A DNA stretch of 64,000 nt, taken from Acinetobacter sp. ANC 4470 (GTDB taxonomy: Bacteria; Pseudomonadota; Gammaproteobacteria; Pseudomonadales; Moraxellaceae). A program made the translations under genes and the position numbers. Positions 8,871 to 19,701 of this stretch are shown here, piece after piece. Under the pieces are notes generated by a model, which made no database searches, was not told the origin of the DNA, and worked only from the letters and a program-made list of their open reading frames with translations. Numbering within the stretch: the stretch's first letter is position 1; each line of letters opens with the position of its first letter. The stretch is from NCBI RefSeq assembly GCF_002135335.1, contig NZ_NEGC01000001.1:62001-126000 (forward strand), given 5' to 3'.

Positions 8871-9626
8871 GTGTCTGAGCACAAAATCCCTCCAGTACAA
8901 CCTGCTGGCTTTTGGCAAGGCGCTAAAGATAGTCAAGCCATTATTTTTACTTATCTTCCCGTTTCTTTTGCGTTCGGTGTTTCAGCAACACAATTTGGCT
9001 TTAGCTCTTGGGAAGCACTATTTTTATCTTGTTCGATGTATGCCGGAGCCAGTCAATTTTTAGTGGTGGCTTTACTCGGTAGCGGTACATCTATTTGGAT
9101 GACAGCATTGACAGTCATTGCTTTAGATATCCGCCATGTGCTTTATGGCCCTGCCTTACAAAATTTAATTCAAGATAAATTAAACTTAAAAAAAACGGCT
9201 ATTTGGTCATGGGGACTGACTGACGAAGTTTTTGCCTCGGGTATGATTAAACTATCGCAGCGTCGTCAAGAATGGTCTGAATCTTGGATGCTGGGTTTAA
9301 GTTTATTTAGTTGGATGTCTTGGGCTTTAGGCTCTTTTTTGGGTGGCTTATTTGCCGACCAAGTCAGTTCTTTACCACAGTTTTTACAAGCAGCTTTAGA
9401 CTTCTTATTACCTGCACTATTCTTAAGTTTCCTGCTTGCCGCATTTGAAAAGAAACATACTTTTATTGTTGCTGTGTGTTTAATGGTTTCAGCCATCACC
9501 TGTTATTTTATTAATTTATCCGCTGCTATTTTTATTGGGATTTTATCGGGTATTTTGGCGGGCTTATTTAAACACTATATTTTAAAACAACATGATGATG
9601 AGTTTGGAGCACCACATGAATCTTGA
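8871..9626 (+). CDS. azlC: AzlC-family branched-chain amino acid exporter, large subunit
   Basis: A 251-residue membrane protein with about six to seven hydrophobic segments and the AzlC signature (PVSFAFGVSATQFGF near the N-terminus, YAGASQFLVVALL, then DIRHVLYGPAL). AzlC and AzlD together export branched-chain amino acids or analogues such as azaleucine. The start is GTG at 8871 with TAGGTG upstream. The downstream azlD overlaps it by 11 bases, so the two are translationally coupled. A second, distantly related azlCD pair lies at 49.2-50.3 kb. Substrate not shown by sequence. Confidence 0.9.
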   Translation: MSEHKIPPVQPAGFWQGAKDSQAIIFTYLPVSFAFGVSATQFGFSSWEALFLSCSMYAGASQFLVVALLGSGTSIWMTALTVIALDIRHVLYGPALQNLIQDKLNLKKTAIWSWGLTDEVFASGMIKLSQRRQEWSESWMLGLSLFSWMSWALGSFLGGLFADQVSSLPQFLQAALDFLLPALFLSFLLAAFEKKHTFIVAVCLMVSAITCYFINLSAAIFIGILSGILAGLFKHYILKQHDDEFGAPHES

Positions 9627-9963
9627 AATCATTTTGATCGGCATTATTGTCGGGATTGCGAATTTCATCTCTCGTTTTGGTCCATTTTATGTCATGCAAA
9701 AACATCAACAGAACTCCCCAAAACGCGGTTCAGTTTGGATTAAAATTGCATTAGGCAGTATTGGCATTGCCGCAATTAGTTCAATGCTCGTAGTTGCAAC
9801 GTTGCCACCCCTGATGGAAACACCCAATAAAAGCGTTGCCATGCTAGTCGGTTTTATCACTTTAGCAGGACTGTATTTAAAATTTAAGCAAATTGTCACT
9901 GCAACACTTACCGCCGCTGTGGTCTATGGTTTGGTTTATACCTACCTGCCCGTTTCATTTTAA
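9616..9963 (+). CDS. azlD: AzlD-family exporter, small subunit
   Basis: A 115-residue membrane protein with about four hydrophobic segments, the usual AzlD size. The frame is open from 9592, but GGAG precedes the ATG at 9616 at good spacing, giving MNLEIILIGIIVGIANFISR, a typical AzlD start. It overlaps the end of azlC by 11 bases and is the partner subunit of that exporter. A weak hairpin (9980-9996) follows. Confidence 0.9.
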   Translation: MNLEIILIGIIVGIANFISRFGPFYVMQKHQQNSPKRGSVWIKIALGSIGIAAISSMLVVATLPPLMETPNKSVAMLVGFITLAGLYLKFKQIVTATLTAAVVYGLVYTYLPVSF

Positions 9964-10126
9964 ATCCTTTATACAAGTTCCTCTTTTACAAAGAGGGATT
10001 TAGGGATATTTTAATAAAATTTATCAATAAAATTGTTAGACAATATCATTATTTTATATGAATCAGCCCTTAACAGCGAGAACAGTTCTGCTATGCTAAA
10101 AGCCCACTTTAGCAAGGACGATTTAT

Positions 10127-11332
10127 ATGAGCGTGACCATTGGGACCCCCCTTCAATCTTCTGCTTTTAAAGTTTTATTGTTAGGTTCGGGAGAATTAGG
10201 TAAAGAAGTGGTGATTTCTTTACAACGTCTAGGTGTAGAAGTCCATGCTGCTGACCGTTATGATCATGCTCCTGCCATGCAAGTTGCACATTATTCTTAT
10301 ACTTTAAATATGGCAGATGCCGAAGAACTCAAACAACTGATTCAACAAGTAAAACCGCATTTAATTATTCCTGAAATTGAAGCCATTGCGACACAAGTTT
10401 TAGTCGACATCGAACAACAAAATATTGCCACTGTTATTCCTTCTGCAAAAGCAGTTAACTTGACCATGAACCGTGAAGGCATTCGCCGCCTTGCTGCTGA
10501 AGAATTAGGTTTACCTACATCTGCTTACCGCTTCGCTGATACATTGGAGTCTTTCCGTGCAGCTAGTGATGATATTGGCTATCCAAACTTTGTAAAACCT
10601 GTGATGTCTTCTTCAGGTAAAGGTCAATCACGCGTTAAAAGTTTTGACGAGGTTGATGCCGCTTGGGAATATGCGCAAACAGGTGGTCGCGTAAATCAAG
10701 GTACCGTCATTGTCGAATCGCAAATTGATTTTGATTTTGAAATCACCTTACTAACAGTTCGTGCTAAAAATGCTGAAACAGGTGAAATTGAAACCCAATA
10801 CTGCGATCCAATCGGACACCGTCAAGACTCAGGTGACTATGTCGAAAGTTGGCAGCCTCAAGCCATGACTCCAACGGCATTAGAAGAATCAAAACGCATT
10901 GCCAATAAAGTCACAATCGCCTTAGGCGGCTGCGGTATTTTTGGGGTTGAGCTATTTGTCAAAGGCGATAAAGTATGGTTTAGTGAAGTATCACCACGCC
11001 CGCATGACACAGGGCTTGTGACTCTTGCTTCACAATTTCAAAATGAATTTGAATTGCATGCACGTGCTATTTTAGGCTTACCTGTAAATACAACACGTCA
11101 TAGTGTGGCGGCAAGTGCTGTGATTTACGCAGGTGTGGATGATCACGATCTTTCATTTTCTGGCTTAGATCTTGCTTTAGTAAATCCAAACACCGATTTA
11201 CGCCTGTTTGGTAAACCCGAAGGTTTTAAACGTCGTCGCATGGGTGTTGCAACTGCACGTGCTGAAACAACCGATCAAGCACGTGAACTCGCACTACACA
11301 CCGCAACTCAAGTCACTGTTCAACAAAACTAA
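10127..11332 (+). CDS. purT: Formate-dependent phosphoribosylglycinamide formyltransferase (GAR transformylase 2)
   Basis: A 401-residue ATP-grasp enzyme that makes formyl-GAR from GAR, formate and ATP in purine synthesis, the folate-free alternative to PurN. Residues about 15-30 hold the N-terminal nucleotide-fold loop GSGELGKEV. The central ATP-grasp part has [13 protein letters not shown] and the metal-binding region [22 protein letters not shown]. Length fits the family. It is first in a run with glnD (29 bases away) and dapC, all on the plus strand, probably one transcript; the functional link is not obvious. AAGGACG precedes the ATG. Confidence 0.97.
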   Translation: MSVTIGTPLQSSAFKVLLLGSGELGKEVVISLQRLGVEVHAADRYDHAPAMQVAHYSYTLNMADAEELKQLIQQVKPHLIIPEIEAIATQVLVDIEQQNIATVIPSAKAVNLTMNREGIRRLAAEELGLPTSAYRFADTLESFRAASDDIGYPNFVKPVMSSSGKGQSRVKSFDEVDAAWEYAQTGGRVNQGTVIVESQIDFDFEITLLTVRAKNAETGEIETQYCDPIGHRQDSGDYVESWQPQAMTPTALEESKRIANKVTIALGGCGIFGVELFVKGDKVWFSEVSPRPHDTGLVTLASQFQNEFELHARAILGLPVNTTRHSVAASAVIYAGVDDHDLSFSGLDLALVNPNTDLRLFGKPEGFKRRRMGVATARAETTDQARELALHTATQVTVQQN

Positions 11333-11361
11333 AATGTAACCTTATTTACGGACCACTGTTC

Positions 11362-14028
11362 ATGATCAATACCTCTCCGCTATTGAATTACGTTAAAAGT
11401 AACCATGACATTCAAGCAATTAATCAATGGCGCACAGATGTTGAAAAGCAGCTTCAAGATGGTTTTGAAAATGGACAGTCGATTCGTGAAGTCGTTTTGG
11501 GTCGATCCAATTTAATTGATGAAGCACTACAGTTTCTATGGAAACATGCTGAACTTGATCAAACGGATCTCGGTTTATTTGCAGTGGGTGGTTATGGTCG
11601 TCGGGAAATGTTGCCCTATTCAGATGTCGACATCATGATTTTATCGGAAGATGACATCACCCCAGATCAAGAACAATTGATTTCAACTTTTATTTCATCA
11701 CTTTGGGACGTGGGTAATTTCAAACCTGGCATTAGCGTACGTACCATTTCACATTGTGTGGAACAAGCCACCAGTGATTTAACCGTTGCCACCGCGCTGA
11801 TTGAATCGCGTTTAATTATTGGTAATCAACATTTAGCCAGATGGCCACGTCGTATCGTGTCACAAACATGGACAGATAAAACCTTTTTCGATGCTAAAAT
11901 GGATGAGCAAGCCAGACGTTATGCGCAGCACAACAATACTGAAAGTAATTTAGAACCCGATATTAAAAATGCACCGGGTGGCATCCGTGACATCAACCAA
12001 ATTGGCTGGATTGCAAAGCGCCATTTTCGGGTGAATCGTATTTATGATCTGGTACATTTAGGTTTTATTTCTGAGTTTGAGCTAGGTGTTTTAGAGGAAG
12101 CTGAAAGTTTTCTTTGGGAAATTCGTCATTATTTACACCGCTTAACCAAACGTGATGAAAACCGTTTATTATTCGATTATCAACGTGATATAGCAGCTCT
12201 GTTTGGCTACACTCGTGAAGAAGGTAAATCACCCAACTATCCAATCGAACAATTTATGAAGCGCTATTATCGTAGCGCACAGCAAGTTTCGACCCTCAAT
12301 GAAATGCTACTGGCCTATTTTAATGAATCGGTCATTACACCGCGCTTACCCAACTACGAACGCAAAATTGAAGACATTAACGAACACTTCAAATTGGTAG
12401 ATGGCAAACTTGCCGCACAACATCACAAAATTTTTTCGGAACATCCAAGCGCAATTTTAGAACTGTTCTATTTATTGGCGAATCGCCCAGACATTGAAGG
12501 GATTCGCGCACGTACTTTACGCCTGCTCATACTTGCCGCCAAACGGATTGATCAAGATTATAGAGATAATTCTGAACATCAGGCCTTATTTATGGCGATT
12601 ATTCGTTCACCGCACCGCCTTTATGACACCTTGGTTGCGATGAAACGCTATAGTGTTTTAGGCAACTATATTCCTGCATTCGGACAAATTATGGGGCTCA
12701 TGCAATATGACTTATTCCATATTTATACGGTAGATGCACATACCCTGTTATTGCTGCGTAATTTAAATCGCTTTAAAGACCCTGAATTTACCAAAGATTT
12801 TCCTGTGGTGAGTTCGGTATTCCAACGTCTAGCGCGTCGTGACATTGTCTATTTAGCCGCTTTATTTCACGACATTGCAAAAGGTCGTGGTGGTGACCAC
12901 AGTGAACTCGGTGCAGAAGATGCAATTAACTTCTGTCGTACCCACGGCTTTACTGAACGTGAATGTAAACTAGTTGCATGGCTGATTCAAAATCATTTGC
13001 TCATGTCGATGACCGCACAGAAAAAAGATATTTCCGATCCAGACGTAGTACAAGATTTTGCTGAAAAGCTCGGTGACATGGAACATCTGGATTACCTCTA
13101 TACACTGACTGTTGCTGATATTAATGCCACTAATCCAAAACTTTGGAATACATGGCGCGCATCGCTTATGCGTCAACTTTATACGCATGCCCGTGATGTG
13201 ATTCGTACAGGACTTGGTCATCCAGTTGATTACCAAATGCTGATAGAGGACACTAAATTTGCAGCCAGCGAATTATTAGTCAATGACTTCTCATTGGCTG
13301 ATGTCGAAAAAGTCTGGCAAGAATTGGGCGATGAATACTTTGTTAAAGAATCAGCAGATGAAATTGCATGGCATACCCGTGCAATCTTGCAACATGGCAA
13401 CAACCCTGAACCTTTAGTTTTAATGCGTGCGCATCGTAAGTCGGCTCAAGATGCCGTACAGATCTTTATTTACACGCAAGATCAACCGAATTTATTTGCC
13501 ACCACCGTGGCTGTGTTTGATCGGATGAATCTTGATGTTCAAGATGCTCGAATTATTACCGCAAGCACTGCCTTTAGCTTAGATACCTATGTCGTCCTTG
13601 ACCGTTTTGGCACATTACTGACCGACCCTGAACGTGAAGAAACTGTGATTGATGCCTTGGTCAAAGCACTCAGCCAATCGGATAAATATCCCGACTTAAT
13701 GCAACGTCGTATTCCACGCCAATTACGTCATTTCGATATTAAAAATACCGTCGACATCACTCTCAATGCCGCGCTACAACAAAATATGGTTGAAATTTCA
13801 ACACTTGACCATCCCGGCTTACTTGCCAAAGTAGGCGGTTTATTTATGATGCAAGGTTTAGATATTCACTCTGCTAGAATTGCAACACTTGGTGAGCGCG
13901 CAGAAGATATTTTCTTTGTCACCAAAAAAGATGGCATTCCAATGTCCGATTCAGAAGCCAAAACTTTTGCTAATCAATTAAAATTGGCACTCGATGAAGT
14001 CTCGAATCAAGTCTCTGGTCAACATTAA
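11362..14028 (+). CDS. glnD: Bifunctional uridylyltransferase/uridylyl-removing enzyme GlnD
   Basis: An 888-residue sensor of nitrogen status that adds UMP to PII proteins when glutamine is low and removes it when glutamine is high. Domains in order: nucleotidyltransferase ([15 protein letters not shown] near residue 75), helical linker, HD hydrolase ([16 protein letters not shown] near residue 510), and two C-terminal ACT domains that bind glutamine (starting near 705 and 812). All key motifs are present. It sits 29 bases after purT and 24 before dapC; glnD-dapC proximity is common in gammaproteobacteria. Confidence 0.97.
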   Translation: MINTSPLLNYVKSNHDIQAINQWRTDVEKQLQDGFENGQSIREVVLGRSNLIDEALQFLWKHAELDQTDLGLFAVGGYGRREMLPYSDVDIMILSEDDITPDQEQLISTFISSLWDVGNFKPGISVRTISHCVEQATSDLTVATALIESRLIIGNQHLARWPRRIVSQTWTDKTFFDAKMDEQARRYAQHNNTESNLEPDIKNAPGGIRDINQIGWIAKRHFRVNRIYDLVHLGFISEFELGVLEEAESFLWEIRHYLHRLTKRDENRLLFDYQRDIAALFGYTREEGKSPNYPIEQFMKRYYRSAQQVSTLNEMLLAYFNESVITPRLPNYERKIEDINEHFKLVDGKLAAQHHKIFSEHPSAILELFYLLANRPDIEGIRARTLRLLILAAKRIDQDYRDNSEHQALFMAIIRSPHRLYDTLVAMKRYSVLGNYIPAFGQIMGLMQYDLFHIYTVDAHTLLLLRNLNRFKDPEFTKDFPVVSSVFQRLARRDIVYLAALFHDIAKGRGGDHSELGAEDAINFCRTHGFTERECKLVAWLIQNHLLMSMTAQKKDISDPDVVQDFAEKLGDMEHLDYLYTLTVADINATNPKLWNTWRASLMRQLYTHARDVIRTGLGHPVDYQMLIEDTKFAASELLVNDFSLADVEKVWQELGDEYFVKESADEIAWHTRAILQHGNNPEPLVLMRAHRKSAQDAVQIFIYTQDQPNLFATTVAVFDRMNLDVQDARIITASTAFSLDTYVVLDRFGTLLTDPEREETVIDALVKALSQSDKYPDLMQRRIPRQLRHFDIKNTVDITLNAALQQNMVEISTLDHPGLLAKVGGLFMMQGLDIHSARIATLGERAEDIFFVTKKDGIPMSDSEAKTFANQLKLALDEVSNQVSGQH

Positions 14029-14052
14029 CTTAAATTAAGCGGTATCGATTTC

Positions 14053-15222
14053 ATGAACTCAAGTTTGTCATTATTGCATCCGTATCCTTTTGAAAAATTA
14101 AATAAACTTTTTCAGGATATTCAACCTGCAGATTTACCACTCATTCCATTGTCGATTGGTGAACCAAAACATCCTGCACCAGAGTTTGTAAAACAAGCAA
14201 TCATTGACAACTTTAAGCATTTATCGACTTACCCAAACAGTAAAGGTTTACCAGAACTGCGCCAAAGTATTGCGGATTGGCTCACTCGACGCTTTAAGCT
14301 CAATAGCATTAGCCCTGAAACCAATGTTCTTCCTGTATCAGGAACACGTGAAGCGATCTTTTCTTTTGTCCAAGCTTTAGTGAATCGTGAAGATGCACCT
14401 TATGTGGTGATGCCGAATCCTTTCTATCAAATTTATGAAGGCGCGACTTTACTTTCGGGCGCAAAACCCTACTTCATTAATTGCACCGAAGAAAACAATT
14501 ATCTAGGTGACTTTGATGCTGTACCTGCTGAAGTCTGGGAAAAAACAGCATTGTTGTTTGTCTGCACTCCGGGTAATCCAACAGGTGCGGTCTTATCTAA
14601 AGAGCAGTTTAAAAAGTTAATTGCACTTTCAGACCAATATAATTTTGTTATTGCATCGGATGAATGTTATTCAGAACTTTGGTTTGATGAAGCACCCGTT
14701 GGCTTACTTGAAGTGTGTGCTGAGATTGGACGTGATGACTATAAAAACTGTGTCGTGTTCCATTCACTGTCTAAACGTTCAAACTTACCCGGTATGCGTT
14801 CGGGTTTTGTTGCGGGTGATGCAGCATTACTCAAGCCGTATTTACAATATCGTACATATCACGGTGCAGCAATGCCTGTTCAACATCAACTTGCATCGAT
14901 TGCCGCTTGGGATGATGAAGCTCACGTTGAAGAAAACCGTAAACAATACCGTGCAAAATTTGAACTTTTTCAAAAAGAACTGGGTCATTTATTGCCACTT
15001 AAAAAACCTGATGCAGGTTTTTATTATTGGCTTAAAGTAGACAACGACGAAGCTTTTGCCAAAATACTGATGGAAAAAGCACACATTAAAGTGCTTCCGG
15101 GGCGTTATTTATCTCGTGATACTGAACAAGGTAATCCGGGTGAAAATCATGTTCGTTTAGCATTGGTCGCGGACATTACTCAGTGTGAAGAAGTGGTTAA
15201 ACGCCTAAAAGCGATACTTTAA
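14053..15222 (+). CDS. dapC: Succinyldiaminopimelate transaminase
   Basis: A 389-residue class I/II PLP aminotransferase for the succinylase branch of lysine and diaminopimelate synthesis, supplying cell wall precursors. Seen: SIGEPKHPAPEFV near the N-terminus, CTPGNPTGAV, the ASDECYSELWF loop, and the PLP lysine in HSLSKRSNLPGMRSGF. The C-terminus matches DapC rather than AspC or AlaA. It follows glnD by 24 bases and ends the run with a 12-bp stem hairpin. Confidence 0.93.
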   Translation: MNSSLSLLHPYPFEKLNKLFQDIQPADLPLIPLSIGEPKHPAPEFVKQAIIDNFKHLSTYPNSKGLPELRQSIADWLTRRFKLNSISPETNVLPVSGTREAIFSFVQALVNREDAPYVVMPNPFYQIYEGATLLSGAKPYFINCTEENNYLGDFDAVPAEVWEKTALLFVCTPGNPTGAVLSKEQFKKLIALSDQYNFVIASDECYSELWFDEAPVGLLEVCAEIGRDDYKNCVVFHSLSKRSNLPGMRSGFVAGDAALLKPYLQYRTYHGAAMPVQHQLASIAAWDDEAHVEENRKQYRAKFELFQKELGHLLPLKKPDAGFYYWLKVDNDEAFAKILMEKAHIKVLPGRYLSRDTEQGNPGENHVRLALVADITQCEEVVKRLKAIL

Positions 15223-15230
15223 ATTTGAAT

Positions 15231-15258
15231 GCCAAAGCCACCGGCAGGTGGCTTTGGC
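15231..15258 (+). terminator. Hairpin terminator after dapC
   Basis: Perfect 12-bp stem GCCAAAGCCACC/GGTGGCTTTGGC with a GGCA loop, eight bases after the dapC stop; the T-rich tail is weak but the stem is strong. Confidence 0.7.
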
Positions 15259-15310
15259 TTCACTTTAATTTAAATTTTTCTATCCAAATCCAAGCTGAAA
15301 TAAAGATTAT

Positions 15311-15940
15311 TTAATTAAACTCATCCGTTAAAAATAACATCAGGGAAAATAAGATAAAACAGCCCCCTGAAATATAATATAACCATCTAGAATTTACGCT
15401 AAGCCAGTCCATCCAAACTTTATAACTTAACAATTTAACCAGTAAAATATTCCAAACCAAGACCACAGCAACCATCCATAACACCATTAAAATATGCTGA
15501 AAAACCCCAAAATCAACATACACTAATAAGACTAAACTGCTATAAAATAGAATATTTTTAGGATTTAGCACACTTGAGCGTAAGCCTTGACTCAAATAAC
15601 CCACTGTACTTGATAAAGTCGGTACAGTATCCGTTTTTCCATGAGTAGTAATCACTTCATTTTTTGCATAATAAAAGCACAGTGCTGCCAAATATATTAA
15701 ATACACGGCACCAATATAACGAACATAGAGCAAAATATTTTCATCAATTTTTCCAAGAAAAAACAAACAGGCATAAATCACCAGTAAAACACATGCATTT
15801 CCCAATGCGATTCCCACACAGACAAAGCGAGCCGCAGATCGACCATGACGTAATAGTGTAGTTAAAATAAGAAAAAAATCAGGTCCGGGAGAAAGTAAGG
15901 CAATAAAATGCGTGAATGCAATAATAACAAACAGTTCCAT
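15311..15940 (-). CDS. LysE-family amino acid exporter
   Basis: A 209-residue inner-membrane protein with about six hydrophobic segments and the N-terminal LysE/RhtB signature (FTHFIALLSPGPDFFLILTTLLRHG, then GIALGNA). Such proteins export amino acids such as lysine, threonine or homoserine lactone. It lies alone, convergent with the dapC run. Charged residues are concentrated in the cytoplasmic loop near residue 95-105. Substrate cannot be assigned. Confidence 0.9.
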   Translation of the reverse strand: MELFVIIAFTHFIALLSPGPDFFLILTTLLRHGRSAARFVCVGIALGNACVLLVIYACLFFLGKIDENILLYVRYIGAVYLIYLAALCFYYAKNEVITTHGKTDTVPTLSSTVGYLSQGLRSSVLNPKNILFYSSLVLLVYVDFGVFQHILMVLWMVAVVLVWNILLVKLLSYKVWMDWLSVNSRWLYYISGGCFILFSLMLFLTDEFN

Positions 15941-16063
15941 AAATCATTCCAATAGATAGCTAGAATGAGCATAGAGAACCGACACAATTCTCTCTTGTAT
16001 AAAATTGCGCGATAATAAATTTAATTTAGCTTTCAGATTTTAAACAGACAAAAGTATCCATAC

Positions 16064-16263
16064 ACTTCTTTCATAAGTTATTTTTCAATCAATACAAGTA
16101 GTTCGTAAAACCCAAATTAAAGAATAAAGCTTAGCAGGTATTAGATTTATGAGTGTGGCATGAATGCCTACGCCAAGGCATAAAAACTTAATCAATTAAG
16201 TGAGGCAGTGCTGATTTTGAAGAACTAAATACTGAATATTTTGTGATTTATACAAGTCATCTA
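16064..16263 (+). repeat. Dispersed repeat, copy A (internally short form)
   Basis: About 200 bases that align over both ends with a longer copy at 33148-33496, and over the first 88 bases with a truncated copy at 21692-21779. Shared blocks include ACTTCTTTCA, AATCAATA, TTAGCAGGTATT, ATGAGTGTGGCATG and, near the end, GAGGC.GTGCT.ATTTT and GATTTAT.CAAGT. This copy lacks an internal block of about 150 bases found in the 33-kb copy. It lies between the LysE and AraC genes (15941-16280); the rest of that gap shows nothing. No terminal inverted repeat or protein is evident. Confidence 0.7.
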
Positions 16264-16280
16264 ATAATAAACCAAGTACT

Positions 16281-17138
16281 TCATATAAACCCTTGTTGAT
16301 ACTGCCTAGGTGTAACCCCCGTATGTATTTTAAATACACGATGAAAATGGCTTTGATCACTAAAACCGAGTTCATAACTCATCTCACCAATATTTTTTCC
16401 ATATTTAAGCAATTCTCTGGCCTGATTCACTTTTAAATTAAGCTGAAAAGCATGTGGGGTTAAACCCAGATTTGCTTTAAATAAACGAATGACTGCATAA
16501 CGACTAATTCCTAACATACTTGCCAATTTTTCCAGCGGAACAATCGTATCGGCATTTTTTAAATAAACGATCAAATCCTTTAAATGATCATAAAAATAAT
16601 GTGATATATCGGTTTTTTCCCATTCAAAACAAGGCAAAATAATTTGGGTGAGTACCTCAATCAAACGCTGTTCTTTTTCCCTAAAATCAATTCCAGAATT
16701 AAATAGATCTTGATTTAGCTGTGTAAATGCACGATACAATTCTGGGTTTTTGATCACGATGGGTTTTAATTGTGGGATTGATGCATCAATCTGTGCTCTT
16801 ACTGTCTCTGACAATAATGCTGCGAGCCAGTCAGCATTCAAATGCATCATCTGATAACTCCATGCTTGATCGGGCATAGGATTACAAGAGTGTTCAACCT
16901 GAGCAGGAATAACCACCAAAGCGCCAGACTCAATCATTTCAACTGTACTTAAATAACTGCTAAAACGACTCAGCCCAGTATCCACAGCACCAATAGAAAA
17001 AGTAGCGTGACTATGCGCTTTATAACAAATGCGACTTTGGCATGCCCGACGTGTTTCTACATAAGGCATGCGCGAATCACGCCAGAACTGAACATTCAAA
17101 TCTGGCTGACTGATCACTTTTCTTTCATTTTCCAACAT
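16281..17138 (-). CDS. AraC-family transcriptional regulator
   Basis: A 285-residue protein: an N-terminal cupin-like effector domain (residues about 20-150; CYKAHSHATFSIGAVDTG) and a C-terminal double HTH (about 185-283; LASMLGISRYAVIRLFKANLGLTPH, then GFSDQSHFHRVFKIHTGVTPRQYQ). It begins 6 bases after the gpx stop codon on the same strand and is probably co-transcribed with msrB and gpx. That raises the possibility that it responds to an oxidant or electrophile, but no binding site is visible and this is inference. Confidence 0.9.
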   Translation of the reverse strand: MLENERKVISQPDLNVQFWRDSRMPYVETRRACQSRICYKAHSHATFSIGAVDTGLSRFSSYLSTVEMIESGALVVIPAQVEHSCNPMPDQAWSYQMMHLNADWLAALLSETVRAQIDASIPQLKPIVIKNPELYRAFTQLNQDLFNSGIDFREKEQRLIEVLTQIILPCFEWEKTDISHYFYDHLKDLIVYLKNADTIVPLEKLASMLGISRYAVIRLFKANLGLTPHAFQLNLKVNQARELLKYGKNIGEMSYELGFSDQSHFHRVFKIHTGVTPRQYQQGFI

Positions 17139-17144
17139 GACACA

Positions 17145-17627
17145 TCACTGCGACAATGCCACCGCTACTTCACTTTCCAATGCTTCAGGTTTAGTGGTGG
17201 GTGCAAAACGATTAAGTACTTTGCCATCTTTACCAATCAGGAACTTGGTAAAGTTCCACTTAATCCCGTTGCCCAAAACACCTTTACTGTTATTGGTTAA
17301 ATAACGAAATAAAATATGGGCTTCTGGCCCCTTCACATCCACTTTGGCAAACATCGGAAAGTTCACACCATAATTTTTTTCGCAGAATGCCCCAATTTGT
17401 TCATTCGATCCTGGATCTTGCCCACCGAACTGATTACAAGGAAATCCTAAGACTTCAAAGCCTTGATCTTTGTATTTTTCATACAGCTTTTCAAGACCTG
17501 AAAATTGCGGAGTAAAACCACATTTACTAGCAGTATTTACAATTAATAAAACTTTGCCTTCATAATCAGCAAATGATTTATTTTTTCCATCTAACAACTC
17601 AGCTTCAAACTGATAAATGTTGGTCAT
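17145..17627 (-). CDS. Glutathione peroxidase family protein
   Basis: A 160-residue thiol peroxidase. The active-site cysteine is in [11 protein letters not shown] (Cys37, a cysteine rather than selenocysteine). The glutamine is in [13 protein letters not shown] and the tryptophan in IKWNFTKFL, completing the catalytic set. Enzymes of this type (BtuE in E. coli) reduce hydroperoxides with thioredoxin or glutathione. Its ATG overlaps the msrB stop codon by four bases (ATGA), so the two are coupled. The AraC-type gene follows after 6 bases. Confidence 0.94.
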   Translation of the reverse strand: MTNIYQFEAELLDGKNKSFADYEGKVLLIVNTASKCGFTPQFSGLEKLYEKYKDQGFEVLGFPCNQFGGQDPGSNEQIGAFCEKNYGVNFPMFAKVDVKGPEAHILFRYLTNNSKGVLGNGIKWNFTKFLIGKDGKVLNRFAPTTKPEALESEVAVALSQ

Positions 17628-18043
17628 GGATAGGTTTCCTCGTCATTTTTTTCTTGTGTTTTTAATTCTAATGAAGCTGAATTTACGCAATAGCGTAACC
17701 CTGTTGGCTGTGGACCGTCTTCAAAAACATGCCCCAAATGTGCATCACAATGATGACAAACAATCTCGGTTCTGACCATACCATGCGTCGCATCTTGATT
17801 CTCATCAACTGCACCACTGGTAATCGGTTTATAAAAACTTGGCCAACCACTACCACTATCATACTTAGTATCGGAAGTGAACAACTCGGCTCCACAACAA
17901 CGGCATAAATAAGTCCCTGCCTGCTTGGTGTTCCAGTATTTCCCTGTAAAGGCTGGTTCTGTTCCCTTTTGTCGCGTAATGCGAAATTCGTCTGGTGATA
18001 ACTCTCTTTGCCATTCTCGGTCTGTTTTATTGAGTTTTCCCAT
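17624..18043 (-). CDS. msrB: Peptide-methionine (R)-S-oxide reductase
   Basis: A 139-residue MsrB that repairs methionine-R-sulphoxide in proteins. Two CxxC zinc pairs (CRCCGAELF and [10 protein letters not shown]) and the catalytic cysteine in RYCVNSASL are present. The frame opens at 18079, but AAGGAG lies seven bases before the ATG at 18043, giving the typical [15 protein letters not shown] start. It is first in a three-gene run with gpx and an AraC regulator, a compact oxidative-damage unit. Confidence 0.96.
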   Translation of the reverse strand: MGKLNKTDREWQRELSPDEFRITRQKGTEPAFTGKYWNTKQAGTYLCRCCGAELFTSDTKYDSGSGWPSFYKPITSGAVDENQDATHGMVRTEIVCHHCDAHLGHVFEDGPQPTGLRYCVNSASLELKTQEKNDEETYP

Positions 18044-18193
18044 CACTAACTCCTTTAAATCTTTGACATTCAATGTCATGCTTCAGTACTTCATATTTAC
18101 GCTAGAGCTCAACAAATATCTAGCTAAATTTCAATATAGATTGTGATATTTCAGTAATCTATTTTTTTCACACCAACATAATTGGATGGAAAT

Positions 18194-19429
18194 ATGTCCG
18201 TTTTAAGTAACACTACGCCACGCGAAATTAAAAAATCGTCTAAGCTCGAGCATGTATGCTACGACATTCGTGGACCTGTGTTACGAGCGGCCAATGAAAT
18301 GGAAGAAGCCGGTCATAAAATTATTAAATTAAATATCGGTAACCCCGCCCCATTTGGCTTTGAAGCTCCACAAGAAATTATTAATGATGTCGCTTTAAAT
18401 CTGCCAAATGCCGTTGGTTATACTGACTCAAAAGGGATTTTCCCTGCGCGTAAAGCCATTTGTCAGTATTACCAGCAAAAAGGCATTTTAAATATGCACG
18501 TCAATGATGTGTATATTGGCAATGGTGTGTCTGAGCTTATTGTGATGGCGATGCAAGGCTTATTGGATGATGGCGATGAAATGCTGGTTCCTATGCCTGA
18601 CTATCCATTATGGACGGCTGCGGTAAACTTATCTGGCGGTACTGCAATTCACTATAAATGTGATGAAGAAAACTATTGGTATCCAGACATTGCCGACATG
18701 GAAAGAAAAATCACACCGAATACACGCGGTATTGTGATTATCAATCCAAATAATCCTACAGGTTCGGTTTATCCACGTCATGTGTTAGAACAAATTGTCG
18801 CACTTGCAAAAAAATATGACTTAATTTTATTTGCCGATGAGATCTACGACAAAGTTGTTTATGACGGTATTGAACATGTTGCTGTTGCTGCGCTTGCTGG
18901 TGATCATCTCTGTGTTTCATTTAATGGTTTATCTAAAGCATATCGCATTGCGGGTTTCCGTTCAGGCTGGATGGCAATTACAGGCGATAAATCACGTGCA
19001 ATGGACTACATTGAAGGCTTAGATATGCTAGCTTCAATGCGCTTATGTGCGAATCATCAAGCCCAATATGCCATTCAAACAGCTTTAGGCGGTTATCAGT
19101 CTATTAATGACTTGATTCGTCCCGGTGGTCGTTTGTATGAACAGCGTAATATTGCTTGGGAAATGTTGAATGACATTCCAGGGGTAACCTGTGTTAAACC
19201 AGAAGGTGCGATGTACTGCTTCCCTCGTCTTGATCCTGAAATTTATCCTATTCAAGACGATGAAAAACTCATGCTCGATTTCTTACGTGCTGAAAAAGTA
19301 TTATTGGTACAAGGTACTGGTTTTAACTGGCCTACACCTGATCATTTCCGTGTGGTGTTCCTACCTGCGGAAAATGAATTACGTGAAGCATTAAATCGTT
19401 TAAGTCGCTTCTTAGCCAAAATGCGTTAA
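18194..19429 (+). CDS. alaA: Glutamate-pyruvate aminotransferase (alanine synthesis)
   Basis: A 411-residue PLP aminotransferase very close along its length to E. coli AlaA: SSKLEHVCYDIRGPVL near the start, NIGNPAPFGF, IINPNNPTGSVY, FADEIYDK, the PLP lysine in FNGLSKAYRIAGFRSGW, and the end LLVQGTGFNWP. It makes alanine from pyruvate and glutamate. The frame begins with a TTG at 18182; the ATG at 18194 has a GGATGGA ribosome site and fits the family. Divergent from the msrB unit, closed by a terminator. Confidence 0.94.
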   Translation: MSVLSNTTPREIKKSSKLEHVCYDIRGPVLRAANEMEEAGHKIIKLNIGNPAPFGFEAPQEIINDVALNLPNAVGYTDSKGIFPARKAICQYYQQKGILNMHVNDVYIGNGVSELIVMAMQGLLDDGDEMLVPMPDYPLWTAAVNLSGGTAIHYKCDEENYWYPDIADMERKITPNTRGIVIINPNNPTGSVYPRHVLEQIVALAKKYDLILFADEIYDKVVYDGIEHVAVAALAGDHLCVSFNGLSKAYRIAGFRSGWMAITGDKSRAMDYIEGLDMLASMRLCANHQAQYAIQTALGGYQSINDLIRPGGRLYEQRNIAWEMLNDIPGVTCVKPEGAMYCFPRLDPEIYPIQDDEKLMLDFLRAEKVLLVQGTGFNWPTPDHFRVVFLPAENELREALNRLSRFLAKMR

Positions 19430-19444
19430 TTCTAGCTCTTAAAA

Positions 19445-19468
19445 AAACCGCGTTAAAGAACGCGGTTT
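19445..19468 (+). terminator. Terminator after alaA
   Basis: Perfect 10-bp stem AAACCGCGTT/AACGCGGTTT with an AAAG loop and a T-run, 16 bases past the stop codon. Confidence 0.88.
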
Positions 19469-19701
19469 TTTTACGTCGAAATCCTAATTTTTATAGCCCA
19501 CTTAATTGTGCTGCTTAGAACTAAATTTTTTAAATCTTACTTTTGATACCCTAACTTTAAGTTATGTTGATATGAAGTAACCTTTCAAATATTCATATAG
19601 TCTATATAACCGTATTAAACTCATTTTAATACGAATGGTCGCCCTATAAAAATAATATAAATCATGTTATTAATTAACAATAAAGAACTGAGAGAATATG
19701 A

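Noticed and set aside
9980..9996. Hairpin after azlD as a terminator
   Set aside because: Seven-base stem with no T-run; not strong enough to list.
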